Source of the DNA: an uncultured Alistipes sp.
Lineage (GTDB): Bacteria > Bacteroidota > Bacteroidia > Bacteroidales > Rikenellaceae
Assembly: GCA_949296295.1 (NCBI GenBank)
Contig: CASFOM010000095.1
Span: 1-33,917, forward strand
Reading direction: 5' to 3'
Length of the DNA stretch: 33,917 nucleotides
Below the pieces are notes generated by a model. That model had not been told where the DNA came from. It worked only from the letters and a program-made list of their open reading frames with translations, and did no database searches. The position numbers and the translations under genes were made by a program. Positions 16,940 through 25,688 of the stretch are shown here, in pieces; the first letter of the stretch is position 1, and every line of letters starts with the position of its first letter.

Positions 16940-18721
16940 ATGTCTGTAAATGAGAATGTAAATGCATCTGCTGCTCTCGATACTTTCGATTGGGATGCGT
17001 TTGAAAATGACCTTGACCTGTATGGTGGTGCTTCTAAAGAAGAAATTTCCAAACAGTATGATCAAACATTATCCAATATTCAGTCAGGTGAAGTATTGGA
17101 AGGTACTGTAATAGGTATTACCAAACGTGAAGTAGTGGTTAATATCGGTTATAAATCTGAAGGAGTTATTTCTATTAATGAATTCCGTTACAATCCCGAT
17201 TTAGCGATAGGTGAAAAGGTTGAGGTGTATGTTGAAAACGCTGAAGACAAAAAGGGACAGTTGGTGCTCTCTCACAAAAAAGCGCGTCAGTTGCGTTCTT
17301 GGGATCGCGTTAATGAAGCGTTGGAAAAAGACGAAATCATCAAAGGTTACATCAAATGCCGTACAAAGGGTGGTATGATTGTCGATGTATTCGGTATTGA
17401 AGCATTCTTGCCCGGTTCTCAAATTGATGTAAAACCTATTCGTGATTACGATATCTATGTCAATAAAACAATGGAATTCAAAGTGGTAAAAATCAATCAA
17501 GAATTCCGAAATGTTGTCGTTTCTCATAAAGCGTTAATAGAAGCTGAGTTGGAACAACAGAAGAAAGATATCATTTCAAAACTTGAAAAAGGACAAGTAT
17601 TGGAAGGTACTGTTAAAAATATTACTTCCTACGGTGTATTCATTGATTTGGGTGGTGTCGACGGTTTGATACATATTACTGACCTTTCTTGGGGACGTGT
17701 TAATCATCCGGAAGAAATTGTCCATTTGGATGAAAAATTGAACGTAGTTATTCTTGATTTCGATGATTCCAAAAAACGTATTGCTTTGGGATTGAAACAA
17801 TTAACCCCTCATCCTTGGGATGCTTTGGATCCTAATTTGAAAGTAGGTGACACTGTTAAAGGTAAAGTGGTAGTGATGGCTGATTACGGAGCATTTATTG
17901 AAATTGCTCCAGGGGTAGAAGGTTTGATCCATGTTAGCGAAATGTCTTGGTCTCAACATTTGCGTTCAGCTCAGGAATTTATGAAAGTAGGGGATGAAGT
18001 GGAAGCTGTTATTCTTACTTTGGACCGGGAAGAAAGAAAGATGTCTTTGGGTATCAAACAACTCACTAAAGATCCTTGGGAAGATATAGAAACAAAATAT
18101 GCCGTAGGTACCAAACATATGGCTAAAGTACGTAACTTCTCTAACTTTGGTGTATTTGTTGAAATAGAAGAAGGTGTGGACGGTTTGATTCATATCTCTG
18201 ACTTATCTTGGACTAAGAAAATTAAACATCCAGCTGAATTTACTTCTAAGGGAGCTGAAATAGAAGTAATTGTACTGGAAATAGATAAGGAAAATCGTCG
18301 CTTGAGTTTAGGACACAAACAGTTGGAAGAAAATCCTTGGGATGTCTTTGAAACCGTGTTTACTGTAGGTTCTGTTCATCAAGGTACTGTTGCTGAAATT
18401 AGCGATAAAGGATATATCGTAAACTTGGAACAAGGTGTTGAAGGATTTGTTCCTGTTCGCCAATTGGTTAAAGAAGATGGTACTCCTATTGCTGTCGGTG
18501 ATGTCTTTGATTTGACTGTAACAGAATTTGCTAAAGGAACCAAACGTATTACCTTGTCTAATGTGGTAGCTAATAAGAACGAAGAAGAAGAAGAAGGTAA
18601 GAAAGAACAATCTACTCAAAAGGCTGTTAAAAAATTGAATTCTTCTATCGAAAAAACCACTTTGGGAGATATTTCCGGATTAGCTGAATTGAAAGCTCAA
18701 ATGGAAGGTAAGACTGAATAA
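16940..18721 (+). CDS. rpsA: 30S ribosomal protein S1
   Basis: This 593-residue protein has an acidic N-terminal segment (about 15-45) and six S1-type OB domains in tandem from about residue 50 to 560. Repeated marks are EGTVIGITKREVVVNIG, EGTVKNITSYGVFIDLGG, KGKVVVMADYGAFIEIAPG and AKVRNFSNFGVFVEIEEG, each followed by a GLIHISDLSW-like strand. The charged C-terminal tail is rich in Glu and Lys. S1 binds mRNA at the ribosome and matters particularly in Bacteroidota, where Shine-Dalgarno use is low. Length is typical of the phylum. rnz starts four bases after its stop, giving a coupled pair. Confidence 0.97.
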   Translation: MSVNENVNASAALDTFDWDAFENDLDLYGGASKEEISKQYDQTLSNIQSGEVLEGTVIGITKREVVVNIGYKSEGVISINEFRYNPDLAIGEKVEVYVENAEDKKGQLVLSHKKARQLRSWDRVNEALEKDEIIKGYIKCRTKGGMIVDVFGIEAFLPGSQIDVKPIRDYDIYVNKTMEFKVVKINQEFRNVVVSHKALIEAELEQQKKDIISKLEKGQVLEGTVKNITSYGVFIDLGGVDGLIHITDLSWGRVNHPEEIVHLDEKLNVVILDFDDSKKRIALGLKQLTPHPWDALDPNLKVGDTVKGKVVVMADYGAFIEIAPGVEGLIHVSEMSWSQHLRSAQEFMKVGDEVEAVILTLDREERKMSLGIKQLTKDPWEDIETKYAVGTKHMAKVRNFSNFGVFVEIEEGVDGLIHISDLSWTKKIKHPAEFTSKGAEIEVIVLEIDKENRRLSLGHKQLEENPWDVFETVFTVGSVHQGTVAEISDKGYIVNLEQGVEGFVPVRQLVKEDGTPIAVGDVFDLTVTEFAKGTKRITLSNVVANKNEEEEEGKKEQSTQKAVKKLNSSIEKTTLGDISGLAELKAQMEGKTE

Positions 18722-18725
18722 TGAT

Positions 18726-19640
18726 ATGACCTTTAAGTTGATTACGTTGGGAAGTAATTCTGCTTTACCTGCAATCGACAAATATCCATCTGCTCATGTA
18801 TTGAATATACATGAGCAGTTTTATTTGATAGATGCCGGTGAAGGAGTCCAGATGCAGCTGAAAAGATATGGAATTAGTCTTTTGAAAATAAATCATATCT
18901 TTATTTCCCATTTACATGGAGATCATGTGTACGGCTTGTTTGGTTTAATAGCTACCATGGGGTTATTAGGACGAAAGATACCTTTAAATATTTATGCTCC
19001 AAATCCCATGAGAGAAATTATGTATAATCATTTTAAATATTTTGAGTCTCATTTACCTTATAGGGTGGATATACATATCATTTCTGATTGTGAAGGAAAT
19101 CCTGTTTATTCTAATCAATTTTTAGAGGTTTATGCAATTCCTCTTGAACATACCTTGCCTTCTTTTGGTTTTATTTTTCAGGAAAAGGCTCCTGAAAGAA
19201 ATATAAAAAAAGACTGTATTCAAAAATATGGATTGTCTTTAAAAGAGATTATTCTGGCCAAACAAGGAGAAGATATCGTTTTATCCGATGGTTCCGTATT
19301 GGAAAACAATGAATTGACTTATTTGCCTTATCATCCTCGTTCTTTTGCCTATTGTAGTGATACTAAATACTCTGATTCTGTTATTCGTCAAATACAAGGG
19401 GTAAATCTGTTGTATCATGAGGCAACTTTTTTAGATTGTGATAGGTATTTAGCTGAAAAAACAGGGCATACAACGGCTTTACAAGCAGCTTATATAGCTT
19501 TGTATGCAAATGTAAAACAATTAGTTATAGGACATTTCTCCTTGCGTTATAAAGAAAATAACCATTTGTTTCTTGAAGAAGCTTTATCTGTTTTCAAAAA
19601 TACAAGGTTAGCTCAAGAAGGAGCTGTATTTGATGTTTAG
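18726..19640 (+). CDS. rnz: Ribonuclease Z
   Basis: This 304-residue enzyme is the metallo-beta-lactamase-fold endonuclease that removes 3' trailers from tRNA precursors. The zinc motif HLHGDH is at about residues 61-66, with LGSNSALP at the N-terminus, the SFAYCSDTKYSDSV segment carrying the bridging Asp near 218, and the late His in HFSLRY near 273. The exosite region (about 160-185) is present. It follows rpsA by four bases and is probably co-translated. No terminator is obvious after it. Confidence 0.95.
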   Translation: MTFKLITLGSNSALPAIDKYPSAHVLNIHEQFYLIDAGEGVQMQLKRYGISLLKINHIFISHLHGDHVYGLFGLIATMGLLGRKIPLNIYAPNPMREIMYNHFKYFESHLPYRVDIHIISDCEGNPVYSNQFLEVYAIPLEHTLPSFGFIFQEKAPERNIKKDCIQKYGLSLKEIILAKQGEDIVLSDGSVLENNELTYLPYHPRSFAYCSDTKYSDSVIRQIQGVNLLYHEATFLDCDRYLAEKTGHTTALQAAYIALYANVKQLVIGHFSLRYKENNHLFLEEALSVFKNTRLAQEGAVFDV

Positions 19641-19715
19641 TTTTTATTTTTGTTGGCTTAAACTTATTTTTTAACAAAAATTAAAACTGATATTGATTTT
19701 TTTGTGATAAAAATA

Positions 19716-19744
19716 TTTGGTTTATTAAAATAACATTACCTTTG
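19716..19744 (+). promoter_or_regulatory. Bacteroidota-type promoter
   Basis: TTTG (19716-19719), a 17-base spacer and TACCTTTG (19737-19744) match the TTTG/TAnnTTTG consensus well. It lies 27 bp before the start of the lipoprotein gene at 19772. Confidence 0.65.
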
Positions 19745-19771
19745 TCAAAAAACTAAAAATACCTGTTTTTT

Positions 19772-21241
19772 ATGAAAAAAAGTACATTTCTTTATCTGTT
19801 TTTAGTTATTGTATGGGGATTGATTTCTTGTCAAAAGGCTACAAAAATACCTAATAATTATTTAATCTTGGCAAATCAGTCAATAGAGTCAGATGCTGAT
19901 TGGAAAAAAGTGATTGTCGCTTTACAGGAGAAACATAACGCACCTGTAGCTTATTTTCAAGAAAGTCCAGAGGATGTGATGGATACTATTTGTAAATACA
20001 GACCTCGATATATAGCTGTAGTGGATAAGCCTGAAAATATAAACAGAGAGACGGTAATGCGGTTACATAAGTTTTCTCGTCAAATAGATGATGACATATT
20101 TGCGGATTTCTTATGGGGGTATATTACGGGATATAATGCTGAAGCTGCATTAAAAATGGTTAATAACAGTACAGAGCCTTTAGTGATTAAAAATGCTGTG
20201 GCCACTATTACGGAGATTAGCAGTGCGAAATGGTTTGATCGTTTTGGGTTTGTAGATGACCATACAAAAGGATTATGGGGAGAGAAAAAAGGACCCGGAG
20301 AACAAGTGGTAAAAGATACGGTAGCTCCGGAACAAGTGTTGCGTAAGTTCTATGATTTGTATGCTGAGTATGATCCTGATTTGGTTGTAACAGCAGCTCA
20401 CGCTACACAACAAAATTTGGAAATGCCGTTCTCTTTGGGTAATTTAAAACCCAAAGATGGGAAATTGTATGCTGATTTTAAAGATGCTCCTGAATTTTTA
20501 AAGGAAAGTGGAAAACGTAAAGTTTATTTTGCTTGTGGAAACTGTCTGATAGGGGATGTGAATAATACTCCAAACAGTATGGCTATTGCTTGGATGAATG
20601 GTTCTAATGCTGCAACGATGATTGGTTATGTGGTTACTACTTGGCATGGACGAAATGGCTGGGGAGGTTTGAAATATTGGCTTACTACTCCCGGTCGTTA
20701 TTCTTTGGCAGAAGCTGTATATTTGAATCAACAGGATTTTTTAAATCAACAATATGAATGGAGCTCAAAAATACTGACAGTGGAGTTTCCTTTTGATGAT
20801 ACCGGTATTAGTACAAAATTTGAAGAGGCTAGAGAGAATTTGAAATCAGTAGGTATAGAGAATCCGACAATGGATCAAATAGGATTTATGCATGATCGTG
20901 ATGTTTTAGCTTATTATGGAGATCCTAAGTGGGATGTTCGATTGCAGGAGATACCTGAGGAAAATGATTTTACCGTAAAAAGTGAAATAAAAGGGAAAAA
21001 GTGTAAAATTACTATAACTACTCATGATAATTTTAGTTTGAAAAGAATGGCTGGGGATGATTTTAAAAAGGAACATGTGTTGGATTTACCTTTCAGTTAT
21101 TTCTTCCCGGAAAGATTAAAGAATCCTCGTTTGGCTGAAGGACAAACATGGAAGGCTGTGGTAGATGAAAACTTTTTGTTGATTTATAATCCTGAATTTG
21201 AGCCAAGTAAAACATATACTGTAATATTGGATATTGAGTAA
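19772..21241 (+). CDS. Lipoprotein with caspase/gingipain-like His-Cys arrangement, unknown function
   Basis: This 489-residue protein has a clear lipoprotein signal (VWGLISC, Cys about 20). I do not recognise a named family. The N-terminal half carries alpha/beta-type segments (NYLILANQSI, YIAVVDKPENI, DIFADFLWGYITGYN). The core then shows LVVTAAHATQQN with a His near 210 and KVYFACGNCLIGD with Cys residues near 255 and 258, then ATMIGYVVTTWHGRNGW. A His after one strand and a Cys after the next is the order in caspase-fold peptidases of the gingipain (C25) and clostripain groups. The last 130 residues look beta-rich. A good promoter precedes it; the gene stands alone. The peptidase role is an inference; a degenerate or non-proteolytic member is possible. 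Confidence 0.5.
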   Translation: MKKSTFLYLFLVIVWGLISCQKATKIPNNYLILANQSIESDADWKKVIVALQEKHNAPVAYFQESPEDVMDTICKYRPRYIAVVDKPENINRETVMRLHKFSRQIDDDIFADFLWGYITGYNAEAALKMVNNSTEPLVIKNAVATITEISSAKWFDRFGFVDDHTKGLWGEKKGPGEQVVKDTVAPEQVLRKFYDLYAEYDPDLVVTAAHATQQNLEMPFSLGNLKPKDGKLYADFKDAPEFLKESGKRKVYFACGNCLIGDVNNTPNSMAIAWMNGSNAATMIGYVVTTWHGRNGWGGLKYWLTTPGRYSLAEAVYLNQQDFLNQQYEWSSKILTVEFPFDDTGISTKFEEARENLKSVGIENPTMDQIGFMHDRDVLAYYGDPKWDVRLQEIPEENDFTVKSEIKGKKCKITITTHDNFSLKRMAGDDFKKEHVLDLPFSYFFPERLKNPRLAEGQTWKAVVDENFLLIYNPEFEPSKTYTVILDIE

Positions 21242-21260
21242 TTGATTTATACTGTCTTTT

Positions 21261-21299
21261 TAGAGGAGGTGTGTCATGAAATTTGACACACCTCCTCTA
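21261..21299. terminator. Perfect 16-bp hairpin after the lipoprotein gene
   Basis: TAGAGGAGGTGTGTCA (21261-21276) is exactly repeated in inverse at 21284-21299 around a 7-base loop, 20 bp after the stop at 21241. No T-run follows on the plus strand; a T-run instead precedes the left arm. Termination or 3'-end protection is likely, though it is not a textbook terminator. Confidence 0.55.
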
Positions 21300-21482
21300 A
21301 TGATATTAAGTCTTTAATATATGTGAGGATATGGGAATTTTAAAATAAGAACGATGGTTAATATATAACAAGTTCTTTAAAATGATTAGAATAAAGAATA
21401 ATTTTAATCATCTAGCTCGGAGAAATAAAAGTAAATTTGGGGTGATTTTTGTAGTTTATCTTGAACACTAATAAAATAAATT

Positions 21483-22535
21483 ATGAAGTTATATACAAAA
21501 TTGTTGATAGGATTAAGTATCATTGGTTTCTTTCCAACAGAATCTATTGAATGTACGAGAGTAATGTATAAGGGTAAAGATTCAATTATATTAACGGCAA
21601 GATCTATGGATTGGAAAGAAGATATTAAAACTGATTTGTGGATTTTTCCAAGGGGAATGGTTCGAAATGGTGAAACGGGGGATAATACGATAACGTGGAT
21701 ATCAAAATATGGAAGTGTTGTAGCCTCAGCTTATAATATAGCAACTGCAGATGGTATGAACGAAAAAGGGTTGGTGGCTAATCTATTATGGCTTGCTGAA
21801 TCGGAATTTCCAAATTGGGATAAAAATAAACCCGGTCTTTCTATTTCGTTATGGGCTCAGTATGTATTGGATAATTTTGCAACTGTGGCAGAAGCCGTAG
21901 ATGCTCTTAGAAATGAGCCTTTTACTTTGGTCTCATCTTATATTCCTAATATGCCAGATAAATTTGCTACTCTCCATTTATCTATTTCTGATTCGCTGGG
22001 AGATAATGCCATATTTGAGTATGTGGAGGGAAAACTTGTGATTCATCATAATCCTTCTTATCAAGTAATGACAAATTCTCCTATTTTTCAACAACAGCTT
22101 GCGTTGAATACATATTGGTCTGAAATTGGTGGAACTGTTATGTTGCCCGGAACCAATAGAGCAGCTGATAGATTTGTTAGAGCTTCTTTTTATATTGAGG
22201 CTATACCTGTGACAGATGATATAAAAATTGCTTCTGCTGCTACTTTTAGTGTTATCCGAAATTGTTCTGTTCCATTAGGTATAACTACACCAGGGCAACC
22301 TAATATATCTTCAACAATATGGAGAGTAATGGCTAATCAAAGAGATTTGATATATTATTATGAATCAGTAATGAGTCCTAATATTTTTTGGATTGATCTT
22401 AAAGATGTTGATTTTTCAGAAAAAGAAACTGTTAAAAGATTAAAACTCACTGACGGTGAAATATATACGGGAAATGCTGTTAATTATTTTCAGGATTCAA
22501 AACCTTTTATCTTTGAGGGAATAAAATCGTTATAG
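21483..22535 (+). CDS. Choloylglycine hydrolase family protein (bile salt hydrolase / penicillin V acylase type)
   Basis: This 350-residue Ntn hydrolase has a signal peptide ending just before Cys24 (SIEC), which becomes the N-terminal nucleophile after cleavage. The usual active-site set is visible: Cys24, Arg and Asp in TARSMDW (about 40-46), the DGMNEKGLVAN segment (about 95-105), VMTNSP with the Asn near 199, and NRAADRFVRASF with the Arg near 238. The sequence follows Bacteroides bile salt hydrolases closely along its whole length (for example YVLDNFATVAEAVDAL and NISSTIWR). It would cleave the amide of glycine- or taurine-conjugated bile acids in the periplasm, or another linear amide such as penicillin V. 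It is a single gene; a bidirectional terminator follows at 22654-22707. Confidence 0.9.
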   Translation: MKLYTKLLIGLSIIGFFPTESIECTRVMYKGKDSIILTARSMDWKEDIKTDLWIFPRGMVRNGETGDNTITWISKYGSVVASAYNIATADGMNEKGLVANLLWLAESEFPNWDKNKPGLSISLWAQYVLDNFATVAEAVDALRNEPFTLVSSYIPNMPDKFATLHLSISDSLGDNAIFEYVEGKLVIHHNPSYQVMTNSPIFQQQLALNTYWSEIGGTVMLPGTNRAADRFVRASFYIEAIPVTDDIKIASAATFSVIRNCSVPLGITTPGQPNISSTIWRVMANQRDLIYYYESVMSPNIFWIDLKDVDFSEKETVKRLKLTDGEIYTGNAVNYFQDSKPFIFEGIKSL

Positions 22536-22653
22536 TTAAAGGGGAAGAAAAACTTAATAGACAATTGTTTTTGAATTTCTAACAGATTTTTATTTTCTAT
22601 ATTAAATTCAATAGCATTAAGGAAATCATGTTTTTTTATTCTCTTAATATCTT

Positions 22654-22707
22654 ATATAAAAAGGAGGCAGATTCAAATATAAATTTAAACCTGCCTCCTT
22701 TTTATAT
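22654..22707. terminator. Bidirectional intrinsic terminator
   Basis: ATATAAAAAGGAGGCAG (22654-22670) and its exact inverse (22691-22707) surround a 20-base loop. The stem is A-rich on the left and T-rich on the right, so it can end transcripts from both sides. It sits between the convergent bile-salt-hydrolase-like and nucleoside-kinase genes. Confidence 0.85.
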
Positions 22708-22719
22708 TTTTATGGGATC

Positions 22720-24384
22720 CTAGTAACTAAAACTACTTCCTCCTATAAATTCCCGAATAATTGATGTTGGTGGAATTTGAGAATCATCTATGGGTAAGAA
22801 AAAGTCAAGCATTGAAAGTAATCTTTGTGCTTCACTGTATTCTTCACTTGTATCAGGAACACTTAGTAATAAAGGTTCTGCATATTTTTTCAATACACTT
22901 AACTCGAAAAACAAGGCTGAGTTAAACATGAAATCAGCTTCTTCCTGATAAGGAAAAATATATTTTTCTTCTCCTCTTCGAACACTTTCCCATCTTTGTA
23001 AGGTTTGCAATGCTGTGTGGTTTCTGTATTTTGAATCGCGAACAATACGACGCAATAGACGATTATCGGTTGTGCTGATTCTTGATAAGTTATCCATCGA
23101 TATCGAGGTTAAGGCTGAAACATAAATTTTATATTTCTTTTCATCACTTACTTGAGCAGTCAATAACGGGTTTAGTGCATGGATACCCTCTATAATCAAA
23201 ATAGAATTATGTTCCATTTTTAATTTGGTACCGTGTGGTTCTCTTTTCCCGTAATGAAAATCAAAAATGGGAACTTCTACTTCTTCTCCTGAGATAAGTT
23301 GATTCAAGTGTTGATTAAATAACTCTAAATCCAAAGCCTGGATGGATTCATAATCGTGTTCTCCTTTTTCATCTAAAGGAGTATTTTCCCGATTAACAAA
23401 ATAATTATCCATTGAAAGAATCAATGGTTTCAATCCGAATATATAAAGTTCTATGTTTAATCGATTGCTAAATGTTGTTTTTCCACTTGATGAAGGTCCC
23501 GATATTAAGATGATTTTTACACCTTTACGATTCCTTTCACTTATTTGATCTGCTATTTGGGCAATTAATTTTTCTTGTAAAACTTCTCCTATTTTTATTA
23601 ACAGACTGCTCTTGTCTTGTAGTATGGCTGAATTTAAACTGCCAATATTGGATACTTCCAATATATTCACCCATTCTTTATGACGTTTGAATACTTCAAA
23701 CATTTTATCCCGTTTTTCCATAACATCCAATTTGTTCGGATTTTCTCTCTGTGGAATCGATAGATAAAATCCGTCACAAAACGGTTTTATGTCGAATAGT
23801 TGAATATAACCTGACGAAGGAGCTAAAGGACCATAGAAATCTCCGAATATGTCCGCCATTTGATAAATGGTCACGTATAACCTTTTTCGAGTTTCCAATA
23901 ACTTTACTTTGTCTGTTTGACCATTCTCCTTGTATATTTCCTCTGCTTCTTCCCGACGACAACGGTTATAAACAATAGGAATATCTTGAGCTATTAATTC
24001 TTGGACACGTTTTTTTATAGCGATATGTCTGTTTTTTATATCGATAGAATCGTTAATTGTAAAATAAAAACCTCTTGCAATGGAGTGTTCTATTTTTAAT
24101 GTTGTTTGAGGATAAAGATCTTTTACTGCTTTATATAATAAAAAGAATAATGTACGATAATATACCCGACTTCCTTCATAATGCGTCATATCTATAAAAT
24201 GGACGCTTTTATTTTCATACAATATGTAATTTAAGTCTTTTGACTTATTATTTACATAGGCTGCAATATAAGGGTATTTATTATTTAGGTGAAGAATATT
24301 CAGTAAATCGAGTAAAGATGTTCCCGGTTTGACTAATACTTCTTTATTAGTATTTTTACAGATGACTTTCAACAATTTTTCCAT
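22720..24384 (-). CDS. Nucleoside (uridine-type) kinase with TGS and tRNA-synthetase-like domains
   Basis: This 554-residue three-part protein starts with a TGS-like domain (about 1-65; VKPGTSLLDLL). A region follows that resembles the second additional domain of threonyl-tRNA synthetase (about 70-250; HSIARGFYFTI, HEKWVN-like segment near 235). The C-terminal uridine-kinase/phosphoribulokinase P-loop domain runs from about 285 to 490, with Walker A GPSSSGKTTFSNRL near 298 and SMDNYFVNRENTPLD after it. This composite is widespread in Bacteroidota and some Firmicutes and is annotated as nucleoside kinase; pyrimidine salvage is the assumed role. The TGS/SAD part suggests an RNA- or nucleotide-linked control that has not been explained. 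The minus-strand TATCTTTA at 24410-24417 could be its -7 element. Confidence 0.9.
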   Translation of the reverse strand: MEKLLKVICKNTNKEVLVKPGTSLLDLLNILHLNNKYPYIAAYVNNKSKDLNYILYENKSVHFIDMTHYEGSRVYYRTLFFLLYKAVKDLYPQTTLKIEHSIARGFYFTINDSIDIKNRHIAIKKRVQELIAQDIPIVYNRCRREEAEEIYKENGQTDKVKLLETRKRLYVTIYQMADIFGDFYGPLAPSSGYIQLFDIKPFCDGFYLSIPQRENPNKLDVMEKRDKMFEVFKRHKEWVNILEVSNIGSLNSAILQDKSSLLIKIGEVLQEKLIAQIADQISERNRKGVKIILISGPSSSGKTTFSNRLNIELYIFGLKPLILSMDNYFVNRENTPLDEKGEHDYESIQALDLELFNQHLNQLISGEEVEVPIFDFHYGKREPHGTKLKMEHNSILIIEGIHALNPLLTAQVSDEKKYKIYVSALTSISMDNLSRISTTDNRLLRRIVRDSKYRNHTALQTLQRWESVRRGEEKYIFPYQEEADFMFNSALFFELSVLKKYAEPLLLSVPDTSEEYSEAQRLLSMLDFFLPIDDSQIPPTSIIREFIGGSSFSY

Positions 24385-24456
24385 GATAGTGACATTATTA
24401 AGCAGTTTTTAAAGATACATATTTTTTCTATTTATGATAATTGAAAAGTCAATGTT

Positions 24457-24488
24457 TTTGAAATAAAAGGACAAGAATAGGATATTTG
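24457..24488 (+). promoter_or_regulatory. Candidate promoter for the GH5-like gene
   Basis: TTTG (24457-24460), a 20-base spacer and GATATTTG (24481-24488) resemble TTTG/TAnnTTTG with one mismatch. It lies 40 bp upstream of the start at 24529. Confidence 0.4.
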
Positions 24489-24528
24489 AGAATATTTTTA
24501 GAAATTCAATAAATAAAAAGGGAAGCAG

Positions 24529-25611
24529 ATGAAATATGATTATTGTTGTGTTATGGATATATTATTAGGTAAAATACTTGTTCGGATATTTTTGTTTATA
24601 TATTTTTTTTCATGTTCAATCAACAGTTTTGCTGAAGGGGAAAAGATTTTAAAAGAAAAATATCCTTCTGTTTTACAAATAAACGGAAATTTATTCCGAA
24701 TGAATGGAAAACCTTTTGATATGTGGGGAATACGTACGGCAAGTGCAACGGAAAATAAAGGTTCTGTAAAACATCTTATTGATCAGTTGGATGATTATAA
24801 ATATTATGGGGTTAATTCTGTTGCAGTATATTTTATGGGGAGTAATGGAGGATCTTACGATCCTTTTAATCAGGATGGAACCATGATTGATAGAAATCAT
24901 TTAAAACGAATGAAAAAAATTATTGAAGCTGCGGGGAAAAGAGGTATGGTTGTCGTTGTTGGTATTTTTTATCAAAAAGTTCCTTTAAACAAAATACGAT
25001 TAAAAGATTGGCAAGCATGTAAAAATGCTGTTCGTACAGTTGCTAGCTGGTTAAAACAAAAAGAATATAGTAATGTAATACTTAATATAGCGAATGAACA
25101 GAATTCTTCTGGATATATAGGGAAACCGTGGGAAAGGGTTCGTGATCCGAAATATCTTTTAGATCTTTGTAATATAGCTAAAAAAGAGGCTCCAAATCTT
25201 ATTGTCGGAGCAGGAGGATATAATATTGAAAATAATAAAATCATAGGAATATCTGAAAAGGTAGATGTTTTATTGTTTGATACATCTTCTCCATCTAAAA
25301 ATTCCGGAGTTCATTTTGATGAGTATAGAAGATATGGTATTTTTAAACCTATTGTTAATGTAGAAATGTTTGGTGCTTGGACAGGAAGATTTAAAGATGG
25401 AAATTTTTTATCTAATCCCGAAATAGATTATTTTTATGATGAGATTGATGTTGTTGCGTCAACGGAAGGGTTATATACTTTTTTCTTTGCTATGGATTGG
25501 TTGCAAGGGAAGGGGTATGGTAAAAAAAATCGGTATGATATAGCAGGGGAAGGGACATTAACATCGCCAGGTATTCGTTGGTTTTTCGAATATCTTAAAA
25601 AGAAGAAATAA
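24529..25611 (+). CDS. GH5-like glycoside hydrolase (clan GH-A), secreted
   Basis: This 360-residue protein has a signal peptide (hydrophobic segment about 18-34, ending near SFAEG). Translation may instead begin at the Met nine codons on. The mature part is a clan GH-A TIM barrel: FRMNGKPFDMWGIRTASAT at the start, VNSVAVYFMGSNGG, MVVVVGIFYQK, NIANEQN with the acid/base Glu near 188, and VNVEMFGAWTG with the nucleophile Glu near 279. Length suits a single-domain GH5 enzyme. The subfamily and substrate (beta-mannan, beta-glucan or other) are not evident. The gene stands alone, with a weak promoter upstream, and converges on the GH95 gene 67 bp away. Confidence 0.75.
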   Translation: MKYDYCCVMDILLGKILVRIFLFIYFFSCSINSFAEGEKILKEKYPSVLQINGNLFRMNGKPFDMWGIRTASATENKGSVKHLIDQLDDYKYYGVNSVAVYFMGSNGGSYDPFNQDGTMIDRNHLKRMKKIIEAAGKRGMVVVVGIFYQKVPLNKIRLKDWQACKNAVRTVASWLKQKEYSNVILNIANEQNSSGYIGKPWERVRDPKYLLDLCNIAKKEAPNLIVGAGGYNIENNKIIGISEKVDVLLFDTSSPSKNSGVHFDEYRRYGIFKPIVNVEMFGAWTGRFKDGNFLSNPEIDYFYDEIDVVASTEGLYTFFFAMDWLQGKGYGKKNRYDIAGEGTLTSPGIRWFFEYLKKKK

Positions 25612-25665
25612 TTTTTAAATCTGATACTGTCAAGTTATGGTACAATAAAACAGAGGAAAATGAAA

Positions 25666-25688
25666 AATCTTTTGCAGATTATTTTTTT
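25666..25688 (+). terminator. Weak terminator of the GH5-like gene
   Basis: AATCT and AGATT form a 5-bp stem with a TTTGC loop, followed by ATTTTTTT. The T-run overlaps the last codons of the convergent GH95 gene. The stem is short, so the call is tentative. Confidence 0.35.

Noticed and set aside
17201-18619. Several minus-strand open frames within rpsA
   Set aside because: They arise from the repeated S1 domains and have low-complexity Phe/Asn/Ser-rich products.
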